From assembly GCF_005671395.1 (NCBI RefSeq), contig NZ_CP040428.1, forward strand, positions 3,968,001-4,032,000: DNA of 64,000 nucleotides, given 5' to 3'. This DNA is from Jejubacter calystegiae (GTDB taxonomy: Bacteria; Pseudomonadota; Gammaproteobacteria; Enterobacterales; Enterobacteriaceae). Position numbers and translations under genes: made by a program. Positions within the stretch are counted from its first letter, which is position 1; each line of letters begins with the position of its first letter. Positions 27,394-37,339 of the stretch are shown here, one piece after another. The notes beneath the pieces are model-generated. The model was not told the origin of the DNA, ran no database searches, and was given only the letters and a program-made list of their open reading frames with translations.

Positions 27394-28129
27394 TAGACGC
27401 TCGCTAAAAATCCTCTGAACATCAGATAAACTGATAGAGAATGCTTTAATTTATATACCATCCACGGCACCACTATCCTGTAAATAGTCGAGTGCGCTGG
27501 TTGCCTGATACTCTAAAGAAAACTCCAAAAATAAATATGGTGAAAGTCCTAAAAATGGCTCAATAAATATCATTCAGAAATGAATGACAGATTAATAAGA
27601 TGAAAAGGAATAGTTCCGATAAATGCCAGAAATAATAAAAAACAAAACAATATCATGGTCTTTACATCAACTTCAGGAATCCGGCCTTCCTTATCAGGGT
27701 TGCAAGAAGTCTCATTTTATTTATCACCGTCGCGGTATGTAGTCGGGTGCCAGCGCCAGCCTGCGTGGTCAGGATGATGGCTTTATTTAGCTTTTTACCG
27801 TCAGCGGCAGTAAATTTTTGACGGCTTGCGCACAGAATTCCCATCAGGTTGAAATAACCAGAAACATCTAAAAATTGCCCGGTTGCACCCTGATAACAGA
27901 CCGGACCAGCGGCTGGTTTTTATCCTTTTATTTTACTATTCACTGAAAATACAGAATAAAACTCCATTACCAGCGCCGGTTTTTGGGGTTTCCATCAGGG
28001 TTTCCTCTTGCCAAATGTTACAGCAAACCCCAGCATTATTAACAATTTTATAACCCTCACGTCCGCAGAGGTTGCACCCGATTTGGCGATTCGGTGTTAC
28101 TCGAGGAACCCAGTAGCGAGGAAAAGACC
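27394..28129. other. Non-coding stretch upstream of the yai operon
   Basis: About 735 bp between the divergent yaiS and MHS transporter genes. AT-rich at 27410-27660. It includes the right 61-bp direct repeat. A 60-codon minus-strand frame (27662-27844) runs into the repeat and looks accidental. I see no operator or RNA gene I can name. Confidence 0.6.
27810..27870 (+). repeat. 61-bp direct repeat flanking the yai operon, right copy
   Basis: Exact duplicate of 24152-24212, same orientation. Flanking bases differ (CAG before, AAAATTG after), so the identity is limited to 61 bp. Confidence 0.93.
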
Positions 28130-29449
28130 ATGACAGCCCATGAAAGCAGCGCCGCTATTCTGCGCAAGAATAAGAAGGTGCTTATCGCCAGTCTGACCGG
28201 TAGCTCCATCGAGTGGTTCGACTATTTTCTGTATGGCACCGCAGCCGCGCTGGTGTTTAACAAGATTTTCTTCCCGATGGTGGACCCGGTGATTGGGCTG
28301 ATGCTCTCCTGGCTCTCCTTTTCTCTGACCTTTTTTATTCGTCCCATCGGCGGCGTGCTGTTCGCCCATATCGGTGATCGCATTGGTCGTAAAAAAACCC
28401 TGGTGCTGACCCTGTCGCTGATGGGGGGCGCCACCGTGATGATCGGCCTGCTGCCCACCTATGAGAGTATCGGCATGTGGGCACCGGCACTGCTGATTCT
28501 GATGCGGGTAATCCAGGGGCTGGGCATTGGCGGTGAATGGGGCGGCGCCCTGCTGCTGGCCTATGAGTATGCGCCGGAAAAGCGTAAAGGTTTTTTTGGC
28601 AGCATTCCCCAGGCGGGAGTCACTATCGGCATGCTGATGGCGACTTTTATTGTTTCGCTGATGACGATGTTTAACGAAGAGCAGTTCCTGAGCTGGGGCT
28701 GGCGCATTCCGTTTCTGATGAGTTCGGTACTGGTGATTCTGGGGTTGTGGATCCGTAAGGACATCGACGAAACCCCGGACTTTAAGAATCTGAAACGCAG
28801 CGGTCAGGTCAGCAAGGCGCCGCTGCGGGCCACGCTGCAACACCACTGGCGCGAAGTGCTGATCGCCGCCGGACTGAAAGTGGTGGAAACCGCCCCCTTC
28901 TATATTTTTTCTACCTTTGTGGTCAGTTACGCCACCAGCACGCTGAGTTACGAAAGATCCCAGGCGCTGGAGTCGGTGACCCTGGGGGCGCTGATAGCCA
29001 CCGTGATGATCCCGCTAATGGGGCTACTTTCCGACAGGATTGGCCGTAAGCGCACCTATACCATGGGCGTGGTGCTGATGGGGCTGTTTATCGTTCCCTG
29101 GTTTATGTTGCTGGATACCGGCACCACCTGGGGCATTATGCTGGCGACGGTGATTGCCTTCGGTATTCTTTGGGCACCGGTCACGGCGGTGCTGGGCACC
29201 CTGTGTTCGGAAATCTTCCACGCCAGCGTCCGTTATACCGGCATTACTCTGGGGTACCAGCTGGGCGCCGCGCTGGCTGGCGGCACCGCGCCGCTTATCG
29301 CCACAGGACTGCTGGCAAGCTCCGGCGGCGACTGGACTCCGGTAGCCTGGTATATGGCAGTGACCGTATTGATATCGCTGCTGGCAATCTTCTTCGCCAC
29401 CCGCCAACGCACGCCCCGGGCGCCGGACGGTCAGACCCATCTTTCCTGA
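28130..29449 (+). CDS. MHS-family major facilitator transporter
   Basis: 439 residues (ATG 28130 with GAGGAAAAG upstream; the frame opens 12 codons earlier). Twelve predicted helices. Metabolite:H+ symporter marks: SSIEWFDYFLYGTAAALVF, RPIGGVLFAHIGDRIGRKKTL, GLGIGGEWGGALLLAYEYAP, DRIGRKRTY. Relatives carry shikimate, alpha-ketoglutarate, proline/betaine and aromatic acids. Substrate undetermined; an aromatic or organic acid would suit the pca and paa genes in the window, but it is not linked to them. Monocistronic. Confidence 0.88.
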   Translation: MTAHESSAAILRKNKKVLIASLTGSSIEWFDYFLYGTAAALVFNKIFFPMVDPVIGLMLSWLSFSLTFFIRPIGGVLFAHIGDRIGRKKTLVLTLSLMGGATVMIGLLPTYESIGMWAPALLILMRVIQGLGIGGEWGGALLLAYEYAPEKRKGFFGSIPQAGVTIGMLMATFIVSLMTMFNEEQFLSWGWRIPFLMSSVLVILGLWIRKDIDETPDFKNLKRSGQVSKAPLRATLQHHWREVLIAAGLKVVETAPFYIFSTFVVSYATSTLSYERSQALESVTLGALIATVMIPLMGLLSDRIGRKRTYTMGVVLMGLFIVPWFMLLDTGTTWGIMLATVIAFGILWAPVTAVLGTLCSEIFHASVRYTGITLGYQLGAALAGGTAPLIATGLLASSGGDWTPVAWYMAVTVLISLLAIFFATRQRTPRAPDGQTHLS

Positions 29450-29473
29450 TAATCAGAGGGCGTATCTGGCAGA

Positions 29474-29785
29474 TTAAATTCCGGTAACCAGCAGATCCAG
29501 AGCCGCAATAATCTCAGTGCGCAAGGATTGCGCGCTACCTACCGGAGTTCGTGCCAGCCTTTGCCTGTCCACGCTGGTCATCAGATCCATTAGCACCAGA
29601 CACTCTTTACCCTCAATGCTCAGGCAAAGATGGATGCCCTTAACGGGAACCAGCCCGCCGCGATGGGCCAATGGAACAACCAGACGGGTGCTCAGGGCAT
29701 CAAAAAGATCATGCTGAAGCACCATAAAATAGGGGTAATGCTCCCGTCCCCGACCGTGGTTACAATAGACATCAAACTGCGTCAT
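29474..29785 (-). CDS. ccdB: CcdB-family toxin
   Basis: 103 residues (MTQFDVYCNHGRGREHYPYF). CcdB poisons DNA gyrase by trapping the GyrA-DNA complex. The C-terminal ALDLLVTGI matches the family end (plasmid F ends in WGI); VPLAHRGG and LSIEGKECLVLMDLMTSV are typical core strands. The ATG overlaps the ccdA stop (TGATG), so translation is coupled. Chromosomal ccd relatives are often weakly toxic; activity unknown. Confidence 0.88.
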   Translation of the reverse strand: MTQFDVYCNHGRGREHYPYFMVLQHDLFDALSTRLVVPLAHRGGLVPVKGIHLCLSIEGKECLVLMDLMTSVDRQRLARTPVGSAQSLRTEIIAALDLLVTGI

Positions 29786-30021
29786 CACAGAATGCCTTCA
29801 TCATCTGAAAACAGGCCTGCCTTCTGGATAAAGCGATTATGCGATTCAAAAGCCGCCTGATTTTCTTCCAGATAGCGTACCCTACGCGCCTCTTTTAACT
29901 TTTCCTGTAAAGAGTGTTCCAACAGGGCCGACAGGTTAATCCCGCAGGCGCGTGCTTCCTGCAACAGATCGGCGCGAATGGTGACATTGGTTCTTTTCTT
30001 ATCCGTGACGCGATATGCCAT
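29785..30021 (-). CDS. ccdA: CcdA-family antitoxin
   Basis: 78 residues from ATG 30021 (RBS AGGAGGCG). The N-terminal ribbon-helix-helix (KKRTNVTIRADLLQEARACGINLSALLE) binds the operator, and the disordered tail (ENQAAFESHNRFIQKAGLFSDD) binds CcdB. Operon ccdA-ccdB, autoregulated in the family. It lies between the MHS transporter and hrpA, absent from that place in E. coli K-12. Confidence 0.9.
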   Translation of the reverse strand: MAYRVTDKKRTNVTIRADLLQEARACGINLSALLEHSLQEKLKEARRVRYLEENQAAFESHNRFIQKAGLFSDDEGIL

Positions 30022-30121
30022 AACACGCCTCCTGAGTGTGTATAGATGATGTGTATAAATATTGTGCTCCGGGAAACTCAACATTGCAAAAACAACCACT
30101 GAACCCTGCGTAACGCCACGC

Positions 30122-30155
30122 AAAAAAACGGGGCGCCCTCACTGGCGCCCCGTTT
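30122..30155 (-). terminator. Intrinsic terminator of hrpA
   Basis: 12-bp perfect stem AAACGGGGCGCC/GGCGCCCCGTTT, 6-nt loop, followed on the minus strand by seven T. Confidence 0.95.
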
Positions 30156-30169
30156 CAACCGTTGACCAC

Positions 30170-33100
30170 TCAAACGCTAATCTGCTCCATGGCCTGCTGC
30201 ACCCGCTTATCGGAAACCGGATAAGGAGTGCCGAGCTGCTGGGCGAAGTAGCTGACCCGTAGCTCTTCAAGCATCCAGCGGATCGCCTGTACCTCTTCAT
30301 CTTCCCGACGGGCCGCGGGTAATTTGTTCAGCCACTGGCGCCAGGCCTGCTGCACCTGTTCCACCTTCAACATCTGTGCGCGATCGCGATGCGGATCCAC
30401 CGCCATCTTCTCCAGCCGCTTCTCGATTGCCTGTAAATAGCGCAGGGTATCCCCCAGCCGCTGCCAGCCGTTGCCGGTGACGAAGCCGCGATAGATTAGC
30501 CCGCTCATCTGGGCCTTAATATCCGACAGCCCCAGCGCCATGGTCATATCCACCCGCCCTTTCAGGCGTTTATTAATGGCAAAGACCTCGCTCAGGATGC
30601 GCTCCACCTGCTGCGCGATATCGACCACCGCATCGTTAAGTTCGGCGCGTACTTTGTCGTGCAGGCGATTAAAACCGGCTTCGTCGTAGACCGGGCCGCC
30701 GGCCTGCTCAATCAGGCGGTCCACCCCACAGGCGATGCAGTCGTCAATCAGATCCAGCACCTTGCCGTAGGGGTTAAAGTAGAGCCCGAGCTTCGCTTTG
30801 TTGGGCAGCTTTTCGTGCAGATATTTGATGGGCGATGGAATATTCAACAGCAGCAGACGTCGCAGGCCGCGCCACATGGCATGCCGCTGTTCCTGAGGGT
30901 TGTCGAACAGCTTAATGCCGACGCTCTCTTTTTCATCCACCAGCGCAGGCCAGGCTTTCACCTTGTAGCCGCCGCGCTTCTGCTCGTAGCTTTCCGGCAG
31001 CGTGCCGAAGCTCCAGAGGTGCAGCCCGCTCTGTTCGATACCGTCATCCGCCACCGCGGAAAGGGTCTCCTGTACTTTTCCTTTCAGCGCCCCTTTCAGG
31101 GCCTCGAGACCCTTGCCTTCGCGCAGGGGCTTATTGCGTTCATCCACCACCCGGAAGGTAATTTTCAGGTGATCGGGCACCATATCCCACTGCCAGGCAT
31201 CGCGCTCAACGGTCACGCCGGTCATACGGCGCAGCTCACGCTCCAGGCTTTCCAGCAGCGGCATTTCCAGCGGCGTGACGCGCCCCAGGAAGGCTTCGGC
31301 GTAGTTCGGCGCCGGAACAAAATTGCGCCGCACCGGTTTCGGCAGCGACTTAATCAGGGCGATAATCAGATCGCGGCGCATCCCCGGCACCAGCCATTCG
31401 AAACCGCTCTCCTCCACCTGATTCAGCACCGGCAGCGGAATATGGACCGTGACGCCGTCGGCATCGGCCCCGGGTTCAAACTGGTAGCTCAGGCGCAGCT
31501 TCAGATTGCCCTGATGCCAGAAGTTGGGATAGTCGAGCGAGCTGACCTTATCCGCGCCTTCCTTAATCAGCATGCTCTTTTCAAAGTTGAGCAGCTCCGG
31601 GTTTTCCCGGCTGGCCTTCTTCCACCAGCTATCGAAATGACGGCCCGAGATAGCCTCATGACCGATGCGCTGGTCGTAGAATTCGAACAGCGTATCGTCA
31701 TCCACCAGAATATCGCGCCGCCGGGAGCGATGCTCCAGCTCCTCGACTTCGGCCCGCAGCTTCTGATTTTCCCGGAAGAAGGCGTGGCGGGTCTGCCAGT
31801 CGCCTTCCACCAGCGCATGGCGGATAAACAGTTCACGACACAATACGGGATCGATCTGGCTGTAGTTCACCTTACGCGCCGCCACAATGGGCAGGCCGAA
31901 CAGGGTTACCTTTTCGCTGGCCATGACCGCGCCCTGACCGCGTTCCCAGTGAGGTTCGCTATATGAACGCTTAATCAGATCCCCGGCCAGCGGCTCGATC
32001 CATTCGGGATCGATGCGCGCGGCAATACGCCCCCACAGGCGGCTGGTTTCCACCAGTTCCGCCACCATGGTCCATTTGGGCGGCTTCTTAAACAGCCCGG
32101 AGCCCGGGAAGATCGCAAACCGGGCGTTACGGGCGCCGGTGAACTCCTGTTTATCGGTATCTTTCATGCCGATATGGGAAAGCAGGCCGGTCAGCAGCGC
32201 GCAGTGCACCGAGCGATAGTCGCCGGGCTCGCTATTGACCGGAATCCCCAGCTCTTTTACCACCTGGCGTAGCTGGGTGTAGATATCCTGCCATTCGCGC
32301 ACCCGCAACCAGTTCAGATAGTCGCTGCGGCACAGGCGGCGGAACTGGTTGCCGGACAGCGCTTTCTGCTGCTCCAGCAGGTAGTTCCACAGATTAACCC
32401 AGGCCAGGAAGTCGGACTCTTTATCCTGGAAACGGCGATGTTTTTCATCGGCGGCCTGCTGTTTTTCCTGAGGCCGCTCGCGCGGATCCTGAATCGAGAG
32501 CGCGGCGCTGATAATCATCACTTCACGCACGCAACCAAACTGGCTCGCCGCCAGCACCATTCGCGCCAGGCGGGGGTCCACCGGCAGACGCGCCAGCTGG
32601 CGCCCGGTGTCGGTCAGACGATAGCCGTCATGCCGGGGATCGCTGGCAATCGCCCCCAGCTCTTCCAGCAGCCGAACCCCGTCCTGGATATTGCGTTTGT
32701 CCGGCGCTTCCACAAATGGAAAAGCGCCGATATCCCCCAGCCCCAGCGCCGTCATCTGCAAAATGACCGAGGCCAGGTTAGTGCGCAAAATTTCCGGATC
32801 GGTAAATTCCGGGCGCGACAGGAAATCGTCTTGCGAATAGAGCCGGATGCAGATCCCTTCCGATACGCGGCCGCAGCGCCCTTTACGCTGGTTGGCCGAA
32901 GCCTGGGAGACCGGCTCGATCGGCAGGCGCTGCACTTTGGTGCGATAGCTGTAGCGGCTGATGCGGGCAGTACCCGGATCGATTACATACTTAATCCCCG
33001 GCACCGTGAGCGAGGTTTCCGCCACGTTGGTGGCCAGCACGATGCGCCGCCCGCTGTGAGACTGGAACACCCTATTCTGTTCGCTATTCGAGAGTCGGGC

Positions 33101-34069
33101 ATAGAGCGGCAGAATTTCGGTATGGCGCAGATTAAGCCGGGTCAGGCCGTCGGCGGTATCGCGAATTTCCCGCTCGCCGCTCATAAAGATCAGGATATCT
33201 CCGGGCCCTTCCCGGCCCAGTTCCTCCACGGCATCGTATATCGCCTGAAGCTGATCGCGTTCAGTATCCTGGGCCTCTTCCACAATGGGGCGGTAGCGCA
33301 CCTCCACCGGATAAGTACGGCCGGAGACTTCAACAATCGGCGCCTGGTTAAAGTGGCGTGAAAAGCGCTGCGGATCGATAGTCGCCGAGGTAATAATCAC
33401 TTTCAGATCGGGGCGACGCGGCAGCAGCTCTTTCAGGTAGCCCAGCAGAAAGTCGATGTTCAGACTGCGTTCATGGGCTTCGTCAATAATAATGGTGTCG
33501 TACTGCATCAGCAGCCGGTCCTGCTGGATCTCCGCCAGCAGAATACCGTCGGTCATCAGCTTCACCATAGTGTTGTCGCCAACGTGGTCGGTGAAGCGCA
33601 CCTTATAGCCTACGCAGCCGCCCGGTTCGGTCTGGAGCTCTTCGGCAATACGGTTAGCCACGGTTCGGGCCGCCAGACGGCGGGGCTGAGTGTGGCCAAT
33701 CAGGCCTTTAATCCCCCGCCCCAGCTCCATACAGATTTTTGGCAACTGGGTGGTTTTACCGGAGCCGGTCTCCCCCGCCACTATAGTGACCTGATGGTCG
33801 CGCACCGCTTCCAGGATCGCCTGCTTTTTCTGGCTGACCGGCAGATTTTCTGGGTAGACGATGGCCGGGCACGCGGCTTTGCGCAGCAGGATTTTACCGG
33901 CTGCGGTTTCTATCTCCTGGGCCAGTTTTTCAAAAACGGCCTGGCGAGACTCAGTATTTTTAACCTTTTTCGCCCCGTGAAGACGGCGGGCGAAGCGGGC
34001 TTTATCGCTTAGCATCAGATCGTCGAGGCGAGCCTGAAGGCTGGCGAATGAGGCTGTGTTTTGTTCCAT
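30170..34069 (-). CDS. hrpA: ATP-dependent RNA helicase HrpA
   Basis: 1,299 residues, the E. coli length. DEAH-box helicase: Walker A GETGSGKTTQ (99-108), DEAH at 196-199, SAT motif IITSATIDPQRF, motif VI QRKGRCGRVSEG. Then the helicase-associated, OB-fold and long C-terminal DUF3418 regions. HrpA resolves stalled or collided ribosomes and aids processing of some fimbrial mRNAs in E. coli. It adjoins azoR divergently as in E. coli. Confidence 0.97.
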   Translation of the reverse strand: MEQNTASFASLQARLDDLMLSDKARFARRLHGAKKVKNTESRQAVFEKLAQEIETAAGKILLRKAACPAIVYPENLPVSQKKQAILEAVRDHQVTIVAGETGSGKTTQLPKICMELGRGIKGLIGHTQPRRLAARTVANRIAEELQTEPGGCVGYKVRFTDHVGDNTMVKLMTDGILLAEIQQDRLLMQYDTIIIDEAHERSLNIDFLLGYLKELLPRRPDLKVIITSATIDPQRFSRHFNQAPIVEVSGRTYPVEVRYRPIVEEAQDTERDQLQAIYDAVEELGREGPGDILIFMSGEREIRDTADGLTRLNLRHTEILPLYARLSNSEQNRVFQSHSGRRIVLATNVAETSLTVPGIKYVIDPGTARISRYSYRTKVQRLPIEPVSQASANQRKGRCGRVSEGICIRLYSQDDFLSRPEFTDPEILRTNLASVILQMTALGLGDIGAFPFVEAPDKRNIQDGVRLLEELGAIASDPRHDGYRLTDTGRQLARLPVDPRLARMVLAASQFGCVREVMIISAALSIQDPRERPQEKQQAADEKHRRFQDKESDFLAWVNLWNYLLEQQKALSGNQFRRLCRSDYLNWLRVREWQDIYTQLRQVVKELGIPVNSEPGDYRSVHCALLTGLLSHIGMKDTDKQEFTGARNARFAIFPGSGLFKKPPKWTMVAELVETSRLWGRIAARIDPEWIEPLAGDLIKRSYSEPHWERGQGAVMASEKVTLFGLPIVAARKVNYSQIDPVLCRELFIRHALVEGDWQTRHAFFRENQKLRAEVEELEHRSRRRDILVDDDTLFEFYDQRIGHEAISGRHFDSWWKKASRENPELLNFEKSMLIKEGADKVSSLDYPNFWHQGNLKLRLSYQFEPGADADGVTVHIPLPVLNQVEESGFEWLVPGMRRDLIIALIKSLPKPVRRNFVPAPNYAEAFLGRVTPLEMPLLESLERELRRMTGVTVERDAWQWDMVPDHLKITFRVVDERNKPLREGKGLEALKGALKGKVQETLSAVADDGIEQSGLHLWSFGTLPESYEQKRGGYKVKAWPALVDEKESVGIKLFDNPQEQRHAMWRGLRRLLLLNIPSPIKYLHEKLPNKAKLGLYFNPYGKVLDLIDDCIACGVDRLIEQAGGPVYDEAGFNRLHDKVRAELNDAVVDIAQQVERILSEVFAINKRLKGRVDMTMALGLSDIKAQMSGLIYRGFVTGNGWQRLGDTLRYLQAIEKRLEKMAVDPHRDRAQMLKVEQVQQAWRQWLNKLPAARREDEEVQAIRWMLEELRVSYFAQQLGTPYPVSDKRVQQAMEQISV

Positions 34070-34261
34070 GATTCAGATACAACGCAGGAAAGCTGAATAG
34101 ATAATTAGCCGTAGTTTACCATAGCGGGCTGCCGTGCGACTTGTTCAAAAAAATTGAATTCAGGGTTCGATATATTACGCTATCACTGTAGCCCAATCAT
34201 GAATAGCATGGACTCATGCAACGGAAAACGTTCCGATAACCGCAAAGTAAGGAATCAGTGA

Positions 34262-34867
<606 letters not shown>

Positions 34868-34888
34868 CAGGCGTCAGAACAGAACGCG

Positions 34889-34916
34889 ACCCCGCCATAA
34901 ATGGGCGGGGTTTTTT
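34889..34916 (+). terminator. Intrinsic terminator of azoR
   Basis: CCCCGCC/GGCGGGG stem, 7-nt loop, six T. Confidence 0.92.
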
Positions 34917-34945
34917 ATGGCTCCGGGAAGCAAAAGAGGCAATAG

Positions 34946-35605
34946 TTACGCCACCGGCGATTTCAGTTCCGCCGCATTCAACTCTCCGCAACGAAACAGC
35001 CCCTGTAGATTACGTACCCCCGCCTTCTGATAAATTCGCGAACGATGGGCATAAATCGTTTTCGGGCTCAGATTGAGCTCTTTCGCAATGCTTTCAACCC
35101 GTCGGCCCTTCAAAATCAGGCGAATAATTTGATGTTCGCGGTGCGTAAAGCGGGACAGCAGTTGCCCGCTATTCATCTTCTGCGGTACCGATTGTTGTAG
35201 AATAAAATCCAGCAGGATTTGCTTAATTGCTCCCACCGGGGCTCCTTTGGTCAGGCAGTAATCCACTTCGGAGACCGCCAGCTCTTTATGGAGCACCAGC
35301 ATCACAGAACGGAAGACCTTCATCCCCTGTAACAGTTCAAGAATATGAGAATTGCCGATCAGCCGGACATCGTAGTCAGCAATAAGCAGGCGATCCTCGC
35401 TCTTCATTGCATCCTGAAAATCCATCTGAAATACACTTTCACAATGTACGACATTATAGATCGTCCCTTTTTTGCTCAGAATTTCTGGCAGCATCGAATG
35501 AATCAAATACTTCACAGCCAAATAAAAATAATTATCAGCCGTAATAATAGTAATTGTGGATTCCTGACATGCACGATCTACGTCACTGCTCAATTGTTTC
35601 CCCAT
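34946..35605 (-). CDS. LuxR-type regulator, probable fimbrial regulator
   Basis: 219 residues from ATG 35605 (GGAG 8 bases upstream; an ATG four codons earlier has no RBS). The N-terminal part is a receiver-like region without the usual phospho-Asp pattern. A C-terminal LuxR/GerE HTH covers about residues 150-210 (SRFTHREHQIIRLILKGRR, then SIAKELNLSPKTIYAHRSRI). It stands divergent from the fimbrial operon over a long regulatory spacer, like FimZ, EcpR (MatA) and other pilus regulators. Control of the operon is inferred. Confidence 0.82.
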   Translation of the reverse strand: MGKQLSSDVDRACQESTITIITADNYFYLAVKYLIHSMLPEILSKKGTIYNVVHCESVFQMDFQDAMKSEDRLLIADYDVRLIGNSHILELLQGMKVFRSVMLVLHKELAVSEVDYCLTKGAPVGAIKQILLDFILQQSVPQKMNSGQLLSRFTHREHQIIRLILKGRRVESIAKELNLSPKTIYAHRSRIYQKAGVRNLQGLFRCGELNAAELKSPVA

Positions 35606-36710
35606 GTGATTCTCCATAACAAACCATGGATTTCGTCATTCCATTACAACAATCAATCTAGAATAATTAATCAACCATGTATATATGACGCAAATACTCT
35701 TTTGCGCGGAAAAATCCTGGCACAGATAAATTAAAATTTCTTAATATTTACCTTTGAATGCAATCCTGAGACAGATTTTCAACCTTTACCTGAAATCAGA
35801 AAACCTTACCCCCCTCATTCTATTTTCGTTTAATAACATAAAGATAATTATAAAAACTGCAATCATTACATTCACATAGCCGTTACAATCACATAGCGCA
35901 ACCCTTAAGTAGTAATTATTAATATTTCAACCAATTTCGAATCTCGTCAAGAAAATTCTTATTCATCATGATTCCGGACAGCTCTGTTCCTCATTTTTCT
36001 GGTGATAAAAAAGAGAAAAACCGCATATCCATCATGTCTGCGTCACTGTTCATAGCACTATTTGCAAAAAAAACGCCCTCAAAAAACAAAAAATCAACAA
36101 ATTTAAAACCTTTTGTTATCATTGAAAACCGACACGGCTTGACAGTCATTCCTTCATTTATCACCTAAACGTACTGTTCCAGGAATAGCCAGCCATAGGA
36201 TTTTTCCTCATCACTAGTAGTTAGCTATTAAGAAAGTACTTATTTAGAGATAAAAAGTAAGGCCGATTCCCAAACGGCAAATGTGCTTTAATGGCTCCTG
36301 CAAAAAAACCCAGGATTATTTTCCCAAATGACCGCCCAATAGTTATGATGAACATCACAATTCACCTGCAATCATTCTGAAATCACAACCATTTAGCACC
36401 ATCAGGAAGTTGAGATTATATTCTCAGAATTATTTTCCCTGCCGAATAACAATAAAGAAATTCATCTTATTTTTAAGGAAAACGCCAGCCAGCGCTTTAC
36501 AGCAAACCAGGACAATCTTAATATCCAATTGTCGATAACAATCCGCCTCAGCCTTCAGAAAAGAAAGCTGTGTATTGCCACATATATTTGTGGCCGTAAA
36601 TTTATCGTCTTCATCAACTAAGCAGAGCATCAATAAGCATAAAGATAGTGCTGTTATGCGAATGCAGGTTTATTCCGCAAGGGTATTTCAATATACATGG
36701 AGTTTGTACA
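35606..36710. other. AT-rich regulatory spacer between the LuxR regulator and the fimbrial operon
   Basis: About 1.1 kb with many A and T runs (for example 35740-36170 and 36240-36480) and no supported gene, in contrast to GC-rich neighbours. Long AT-rich leaders of this kind usually carry H-NS binding sites and distant fimbrial promoters. No fim-type inverted repeat pair was seen by eye. Confidence 0.6.
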
Positions 36711-37268
36711 ATGAACATCAAGAAAACATTACTGGCTGCTGCTTTAGCTTCTGGCGTATTCGGCACTCAGGCTCTGGCAGCCGACGGCACTATCTATTTC
36801 GAAGGCAAGCTGACCGCCACCACCTGCGACATCACCGTAGACGGTCAGGCGTCACCGGCCACCGTGGTTCTGCCGGAAGTCAGCACCTCACTGCTGCAGA
36901 CCCTGGGCGAAACGACCGCAGACACCGGCTTCAGCATTGAGCTGGCTAACTGCACCGGCGTCACCAGCACCTCTACCGCCGCAGCGTTCTTCGAAAACGG
37001 CTCTACCGTCGATACCACCACCTATAACCTGCTGAACACTGACGAAGGCGTGACCGATGGCGCGACCAACGTTCAGCTGCAGCTGCTGGATCAGCAGACC
37101 GAGCAGCCGCTGCAGGTGGGTAACACCAGCCAGACCACCAACACCACCCGTATCGATATGAGCAGCGGCTCTGCCAGCCTGCCATATACCGTACGTTACT
37201 ACGCCATGGGCGCCACCACCCCGGGTACGGTAAAAAGCCAGGTTAACTTCAGCATCGATTACGAATAA
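36711..37268 (+). CDS. Major fimbrial subunit, FimA-like pilin
   Basis: 185 residues. Signal peptide 1-23 (MNIKKTLLAAALASGVFGTQ then ALA). The mature pilin has the conserved Cys pair (TTCDITVDG and ANCTGV), the pilin strand FSIELANC and the chaperone-recognised C-terminal strand VNFSIDYE with penultimate Tyr. First gene of a four-gene chaperone-usher operon. GGAG lies 11 bases before the ATG; the frame opens 21 codons earlier without sense. Confidence 0.92.
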   Translation: MNIKKTLLAAALASGVFGTQALAADGTIYFEGKLTATTCDITVDGQASPATVVLPEVSTSLLQTLGETTADTGFSIELANCTGVTSTSTAAAFFENGSTVDTTTYNLLNTDEGVTDGATNVQLQLLDQQTEQPLQVGNTSQTTNTTRIDMSSGSASLPYTVRYYAMGATTPGTVKSQVNFSIDYE

Positions 37269-37298
37269 TCGTACCTGAAATTCCTCCTGTTAAGGATA

Positions 37299-37321
37299 CA
37301 GGCGAGCGCAATGCTCGCCTG
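37299..37321 (+). terminator. Stem-loop between pilin and chaperone genes
   Basis: CAGGCGAGC/GCTCGCCTG with a 5-nt loop, not followed by T. It most likely acts as a partial terminator or 3' stabiliser that keeps pilin mRNA in excess, as in other fimbrial operons. Confidence 0.6.
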
Positions 37322-37339
37322 CAAAAAAGGACTTAAGCG

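Noticed and set aside
24152-27870. The 61-bp repeats as att sites of an integrative element
   Set aside because: No integrase or tRNA target lies between or beside them; the evidence supports only a duplication.
30659-33361. Long plus-strand open frames (435 and 307 codons) opposite hrpA
   Set aside because: hrpA is unambiguous on the minus strand; the antisense products match no family and have shadow composition.
36430-36633. A 67-codon minus-strand frame in the fimbrial spacer
   Set aside because: No RBS, no recognisable family, AT-rich surroundings; likely chance.
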